This document shows positions 58,960 through 64,000 of a DNA stretch of 64,000 nt, piece after piece. The DNA lies in NCBI GenBank assembly GCA_036245805.1, contig BTRK01000006.1, forward strand, positions 49,531,257-49,595,256. The letters are read 5' to 3'. Within the stretch, counting starts at the first letter, position 1, and each line of letters opens with the position of its first letter. The DNA is from Pristionchus mayeri. Lineage: Eukaryota > Nematoda > Chromadorea > Rhabditida > Neodiplogasteridae. The position numbers and the translations under genes are program-made. Under the pieces are notes generated by a model. That model saw only the letters and a list, made by a program, of their open reading frames with translations, was not told the DNA's origin and ran no database searches.

Positions 58960-59109
58960 ATTGGGAGGATACAACCCACTGACTCATAGAGGATCCGATC
59001 AATCCCTCGTCCTGCTCCCATTTTCAGGTTCTCATCACAACAGCTCGCCGCATCTCGTGAACCTCCTGCTCATTTCTCCCTCACAGCCCTCCGAATCAAT
59101 AGGTTCGCA

Positions 59110-59204
59110 CTCTAAATCGAAATTCGGATCTAATTCGAAATTCGGGTCTAATTCGAAATTCGGGTCTAATTCGAAATTCGGGTCTAATTCGAAATTCGGG
59201 TCTT
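59110..59204. repeat. 18-base tandem repeat, about five copies
   Basis: The unit TCTAATTCGAAATTCGGG is repeated with little change. The corresponding site in copy 1 (near 47602) has one unit. The unit length is a multiple of three, which creates a spurious FGSNSK repeat frame. Confidence 0.93.
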
Positions 59205-59687
59205 CCTTCTACACAATCTCTCAACGATTCGAGGTATGAGATAATGCAGAAAATGAAGAGAGCGTGTTTTCGTTTCTGCATCGCTATTAGGTTCGCTCCC
59301 CCCATTTCCGCCCTCATAATCAACACGGGATGCGAGATATCCGCGCTGGGTTCGCTCTTTGGCTTCAAAACATGCCGAAGCAGATATTATGACCATAGTT
59401 GCCCACGCCGGCGGCCCCCTATTCCCCCATGACCCCCTATTCATGGTTCAGCACTGCTCCCCTCAATTCGAGGGGAGCAGTGCTGAACCATGAATAGGGG
59501 GTCATGGTCTGAAAACACCTCTCCGCCGGTCTTGGGCAACTATGATTATGACCCTTCATAGGGTCCTATCCCGCCCTCATAATGAGTCATAATGTGAGAT
59601 CTCATCGTTTTGCACGTTCCTTCTGTGTTTTGACATCAAACATGTGATGTAATAGGCTTTCCTGGAGCCTTTGCACACAGTCTTGTC

Positions 59688-59732
59688 ATGCCTGCCCTGA
59701 ATGATCTCCTCTTTCATCCGGTCACAGTGGTG
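59688..59732 (+). pseudogene. Truncated copy of the 61-aa membrane-protein gene
   Basis: It keeps MPALNDLLFHPVTVV, identical to 48100, then changes at GTGGTG to unrelated sequence just before the membrane helix. This is the end point of the segmental duplication. Confidence 0.8.
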
Positions 59733-60173
59733 CCCCCATCTGCTAAACAACATGTGATATTTTACAAACAACGCCATTCCCATTTGTTCCCGAGCATTTT
59801 TTCGGACAGATATTACCATATCTGTCGCCTTCTACCATCATTACAACATGGTCTCAACTGCAATAAACATTTTCCTACACACCCCCTTTCACTTCCCTAT
59901 TCTAACTCGTCATTACTAGGTTATGAGCCCAAATTGCAATCCATTAATCTCCAATCCAATATTACATGCTCAATCCATTAGCCCCGGATCCAATCTTTTC
60001 CTGCTCTTACAGATGCGTGACGAATAAAAATGCGAACGAATAAGAAGGGGCTCGCTGGGGAGGAAGGGGAGGGGGGAAGAGGGGGAAATGGATGCCGGGT
60101 GAAAAGATGGAGAGACGACGGCCAGACTGCAATCTGCCCTTCCCTCCTCGTGATAGGAAGCCCTTAGTCGACG

Positions 60174-60669
60174 ATGAGCTACATGAGCCCGCCCTACCGT
60201 CCGCCTCACAATAGATGCAGACCACTTGGTGACCTCACAGGTAGGCCTCCACACAGGCCTCGTTTCGATAAATTTTTCATACGATAGAGTTGTGCATTAT
60301 CATATCATACAAACACTGACTGTTCTGTGTGACAGTCTACTCATAGGTATCACGAAGCCAACGACACAATTCGAGTCCACAACGTCCCACGCTCTAGGGA
60401 TCCCTTCGAGTGTGCGTATACGATCTTTCCTTCAAAAATTCAACTGTGTCCTTATTAAATATTTTGTCCTTTCAATCACAGATAATCCCTTGCCTCTATA
60501 ACGAACAATGCGTTTGAGACTGACTTTTTTGAAACCACATATTCATAGCAATTCAGGGCTCTCTGCTCGCGGTATCGCGATGATCATAACAATCGCTGTG
60601 TATTTCGTGTTGCTAACCGGATCAGCCATAGCCCTCACCTACCTGTGGAGCCGAGTAGTCTGCTTCTGA
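60174..60669 (+). CDS. Small single-pass membrane protein (59 aa, two exons)
   Basis: Exon 1 60174-60240 (MSYMSPPYRPPHNRCRPLGD..., ending ACAG before GTAGGC) and exon 2 60557-60669 (after ATTCAG) join in phase. Exon 2 encodes LSARGIA, a membrane helix MIITIAVYFVLLTGSAIALT and WSRVVCF, then TGA. An extra exon around 60399 (IPSSVRIRSF or DPFECAYTIF frame) cannot be excluded, since it is conserved at 56847. A broken relative lies at 56844-57056. The function is unknown. Confidence 0.42.
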
Positions 60670-60899
60670 GGAGCGCTCAAGTAAGCATTTCAGTGCTTAA
60701 TGAGAACAAAATGGCGTCGTCTCCAGGATTCTCTCAAAACATTCAGTTTTCCGCGGCGTTATTTATGTTCAGACCCGTTGACTTCCTTGTTTTTTCTCGA
60801 TGAGATCATTTTTCTCACTTTTTCACTTAGATGATGATCTGGAGGGGGAACTCTTCGGTATCTCTCGCGAATTGTGAAAAGTGTACAGAAGGAACAAAC

Positions 60900-60979
60900 C
60901 AAATCATTTTCTTTGTTTTAACTGTATAGATCCAGATTGTATGCCTTCGACCTGGATAAAATGACGACGATGATGATGA
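60900..60979 (+). mobile_element. 3' tail of the RTE-like retrotransposon
   Basis: CTTCGACCTGGATAAAATGA is followed by CGACGATGATGATG, matching the end of the element at 33860-33904 (TTTCGACCTGGATAAAAATG, (ATG)n). Only the last part of the 3' UTR is present. Confidence 0.6.
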
Positions 60980-61649
60980 AACTGCAACCATAAAACACAA
61001 TTTTTTCACTCGTTCATACATTGCAGCCCTCCACAATCTCGAGTTCTTAGCCTATTCCATCGTCGGCGGTCAGTGGGCGACTCATCTCCATCTCTGATTA
61101 CTGCAATGGACGAACTTGAAACCAGCACTTCGTCAACACCACAAGCAGTAACCGTAAATGTGACCATTGTTTGAGTTCGTCAGATATATCGATTTTTAAT
61201 TGTTTGCGATTTCATTTTGTAATAAACAGCATCTGGACTCATGAAGAAGATCATTTTGATGTTTTGAACGGGTCTCTAGCTTGTCTAGAAGTTGAGTTAT
61301 GAATTTGCGACCCTGTTTTGCAGCAAGTCTGCAGCAAAGGTGCGACTCCGCAGCAACTTCCAAATCTTTTTCTGGGTATGCCCCGAGCATGTCTCTAACC
61401 TCAGAAAGTTTGGCGAGTATGAAAAAATCTATGTAAGAATAATGTATGTTTCAAAAAGTGGTGTTCGATTGCGTCATCACTACGCAATCAGCGATGATGC
61501 AATTGATGACACAATGCACGCATTGTATTGATCGATGGCTTTGGTATATGGTGCCATAACATTAAAATTGCAAAATAAGCTACAACAAAAGTTATATCAA
61601 AAATACAAATCGTCTACTCACTTTCCGGCGCTACAGTATGTCGGTTGAA

Positions 61650-61882
61650 ATTCTAAGAACTTCTAGGGTTTGAATATCTGCTAAACGCCTCTGTGGATGC
61701 ATGGGCTCATAGTAGGGATAGGCGTAGAACCGTCCATTTCTGAGGCTATATTCTGAAATTCCACTACCACGCAGACATCCACAGAAGCGTTTAGCACATA
61801 CGCAAAACGTATAAGTTCTAAGAATTTGACCCTCTTTCGATGCCGCTATGTCTCATAAAAAACTCCAACCTACCCTCGCAAG
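61650..61882. mobile_element. MITE-like inverted repeat related to 19164-19394
   Basis: AATTCTAAGAACTTCTAGGG and CGTATAAGTTCTAAGAATTT are inverted, and ATATCTGCTAAACGCCTCTG faces CAGAAGCGTTTAGCACATA. The right end CCAACCTACCCTCGC matches the end of the element at 19164. Confidence 0.6.
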
Positions 61883-62079
61883 TTTTCCTTGTAAGTAGTG
61901 TATACATCAACATCAATGATGATACCGTCGGAAAGTAAGAGAATGGATCCGAGTACCGAAAGATAAACTAAGCAGCTCTTCAGGCTAATTCATATGAGCC
62001 GCCGTGAGATCAAAAGAACTCGAAAGGGAGTAAATGTGACCGGGATGTGACCAGGAAATCGGCAGGATGCAAATGTGGT

Positions 62080-62347
62080 CTAATGATCATGCAGATCCGG
62101 AATCACCTTGCACTTCCCCTCTCTCCGTCCTTTCTCTCCCATGTTGTGAACGATAAGATCGAAAAGTTGCTCTACACGGAAGTCTAGCCATAGTCTATAG
62201 CCTATACATCGTTGATACGTGAGATGCATCACCATTTCTAAAATGCCCACAGACAAATTCAGGATTTAGAGGAAGAGAGCCAAAGATATGTTTCAGTGCT
62301 CTACCTCCCCTATAAAATGAGCTGCCTTTCCAATGGTAGCATCAGCG
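62080..62347 (+). promoter_or_regulatory. Conserved upstream region of the second secreted paralogue, with TATA box
   Basis: It aligns with 55420-55674. TATAAAATGAG lies at 62311-62321. As in the paralogue, the expected transcription start falls beyond the ATG at 62333, favouring translation from 62348. Confidence 0.6.
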
Positions 62348-63252
62348 ATGTCCCGTACTTCGATCCTCTTCGTTCTCCTTCTCTCTGCCACTGCGGTCTA
62401 CGGATGCGCACCCAACTCTCCCCGACGCCCATCTTCTCCTGCTCCGAGTCCAAATCCTCCGGCTCCTGCAACTGGTATTCTATATATTTCGCTTATACTG
62501 CTGATTACCATCGGGATGTCAACCACACATACTATTGGTCAATATTTATCAGAATGCTATTTTTGCAAGTGTGCAAACTTACTGAATTAATACTTGCGAA
62601 GCTTTCTTGTTTTTTTGGTTTCTTGTTTTCATCCTAAGTAGAATTAACTTCCTCGCATTTTGCCCCGTCCATATTCATATTACATCAGTTATCGCTTCAA
62701 TCAATCAATCAATATTTATCACTTCAAATAAAATAATCAATATTTATCACTGGTTATCGCTTCAGGTTGTCCCACATTGGCACCGTATCCACGGACAGAG
62801 GTTGAGGCTCAAACGGGAGTCGTTCGACAATACGCAAATGCGATGGTCACTGCGGCTACAGCTACCTGCCCTCCTAATACGAATATTTATATCGAGGTTT
62901 GCAAAATATGATATGTGCAATATGCGAATTAAATAGTTTTTCTCATATCAATGTGTACTCCCAGCAGGACATGCCTGATACAGAAATACCTTTACCTTTA
63001 CCTTTTGCCTCATATCTTTTGCCTTATATACTTTTTTTGCCCCTTTTGCCTTTTGCCTTATATACAATTATTTTTGTAAAATATTTCTTGCAGTTTTTCC
63101 CAATTGGAAATCAACCGTCCCCGCATCAAGTGGTGAGTATTGCCTGCAGGAATGGAGTGTGGTACGCAACCCCAATCGGAGGAGGAGCGGAAAAGACATT
63201 CACCGCTGAGCTTAACCGTCCCACTGCGAGAATCGCCTGCCTCCTAGTCTAG
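62348..63252 (+). CDS. Small secreted cysteine protein, C6/DUF282-like (138 aa), paralogue of 55675-56448
   Basis: Exons 62348-62474, 62766-62896 and 63094-63252 join in frame, stop TAG; an upstream in-frame ATG at 62333 is less likely. The signal peptide MSRTSILFVLLLSATAVYG is followed by GCAPNSPRRPSS and a proline-rich spacer. The domain begins GCPTLAPYPRTEVE, continues ATCPPNTNIYIE, VVSIACRNGVWYATPIGGGA and ends PTARIACLLV. It matches the C6 (DUF282) layout better than its paralogue (S-I-A-C-R-N-G-V-W-Y-A). The second exon has the same length as in the paralogue and both split at GAG/GTTTGC, so they arose by duplication. The second intron contains a CCTTT/TTTGCC-rich tract (62992-63063) like the edge of the local SINEs. 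Confidence 0.75.
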
Positions 63253-63294
63253 CACGTCCAGGCTTTGTGCATCTTGCACGACTTGCCCCCGTCT

Positions 63295-64000
63295 CATATG
63301 AGAGGAATCGCGAGAGAATCGACCATTTGAGGGGGGTGAGCGGCGGTAGGAATCAAGTTTGTGCTATCTTGAAACACATTTGGTGACAAGTACTTCAAGT
63401 GATGCTCTTTCAAACTGCGTCGTCAGAATTTTGATATCGGTCGTCATCGTTGAGATTCAGAAGGACAAATATGGTACTCTCACTTTTTGACAGTCAAATC
63501 GCGCTCACCTAAATGATCATAAATCCCTTTAAAATAAAGATAAAAGGCTGTTCTTTGGTTCAAATGAAAGCTGTTATCATGCTCTACAACTTTACTGTTG
63601 ACGTCATCATTGCTGGTTTTCATCTTGGTGCGGGGCGGTCGGGTGGACCAAAAGTGACGTAAATTTGGAAATCGGAAAAACGTTTTGGGTTATCATGCTT
63701 AAGTTGTAGTCCATGCATGTATGTAACTTTCTGCCAAAAATTAGGGAAATCTGAGTATAGATAAAAAAAATGGGCTCACTTTTGTGAGGCGACCCCAAAA
63801 TGAGTTCTGGACAAGAGCCTCATATCCACAGTATCGATCATAAGTATTCGTCCAAAATTTCGGAGCCCTATAATTATTGAACCGATTGCCCAAACAGGCT
63901 GAAATTCTAACTGTAGACAGATAATTCATCGGGGGAATCCTATGAACTTATAGGCAACTCGTCAAAAGTTTTCGCTCTTGCATAGTGATGACGCAATCAC
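63295..64000 (+). mobile_element. Left part of another copy of the fold-back element
   Basis: It begins ATATGAGAGGAATCGCGAGA, like 49414, and continues with TCGACCATTTGAGGGGGG, TCAAACTGCGTCGTCAGAAT and CGGTCGTCATCG, like 48350-48480. The window ends inside it, so the opposite arm cannot be seen. Confidence 0.85.

Larger units (their letters stand above)
57107..59732. repeat. Segmental duplication, copy 2
   Basis: It aligns with 46313-48132. It is longer because of a 434-bp palindromic element (57944-58377), a 378-bp element (58582-58959) and expansion of an 18-base tandem repeat (59110-59204). It ends within the small membrane-protein gene at the GTCACAGTGGTG shared with 48132. Confidence 0.88.

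Noticed and set aside
59108..59205. CRISPR-like array
   Set aside because: The 18-base units are directly adjacent without spacers, and the DNA is eukaryotic.
59096..59368. Minus- and plus-strand frames with FGSNSK or RIRPEF repeats
   Set aside because: They are produced by the 18-base tandem repeat, whose unit is a multiple of three.

Overview
The window is nuclear DNA of a nematode. Genes are split into many short exons (mostly 50-170 bp) with GT-AG borders, introns are crowded with hairpin repeats, and the products include secreted proteins resembling the nematode C6 (DUF282) family and a GnRH/AKH-type receptor. The very high intron density suggests a diplogastrid such as Pristionchus; that is an inference from gene structure, not a species identification. 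All gene models were joined by hand from splice sites and reading phase, with no homology search. Layout: (1) 3-5400 (+), the last 11 exons of a low-complexity protein with a DPF motif. (2) 6521-12429 (+), a complete nine-exon gene of unknown function. (3) 13783-25399 (-), a signal peptide plus about five fibronectin type III domains and a cysteine-bearing tail; its introns carry many inverted repeats. (4) 26527-31524 (+), a seven-helix receptor of the GnRH/AKH-receptor type. (5) 36265-40356 (-), an IQ-motif plus AAA-ATPase protein resembling IQCA/DRC11, convergent with the receptor. (6) 41648-44459 (-), an acidic, disordered protein. (7) 45347-46453 (-), a small secreted protein with a TATA box. 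(8) 46.3-64 kb, a repeat-rich accessory region with small membrane-protein genes (48100, 60174), two paralogous secreted-protein genes (55675, 62348), and truncated copies of these and of gene 7. The most striking structure is a nearly perfect 3.78-kb tandem duplication (30716-34493 and 34494-38272). It begins in an intron of the receptor gene and ends in an intron of the IQ-AAA gene. The left unit completes the receptor and the right unit completes the IQ-AAA gene, leaving orphan 3' ends of both in between. The accessory region also holds an older duplication (about 46.3-48.1 kb versus 57.1-59.7 kb). Comparing its two copies reveals three DNA-transposon insertions with matching empty sites: a 112-bp hairpin element and a 378-bp element, each with an 8-bp target duplication (hAT-like), and a 434-bp palindromic element at a TA. 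Also present are a 3-kb fold-back element, tRNA-derived SINEs edged by GGTAAA-type repeats, and 3' ends of an RTE-like retrotransposon. No functional tRNA, rRNA, CRISPR array or bacterial-type operon was seen.
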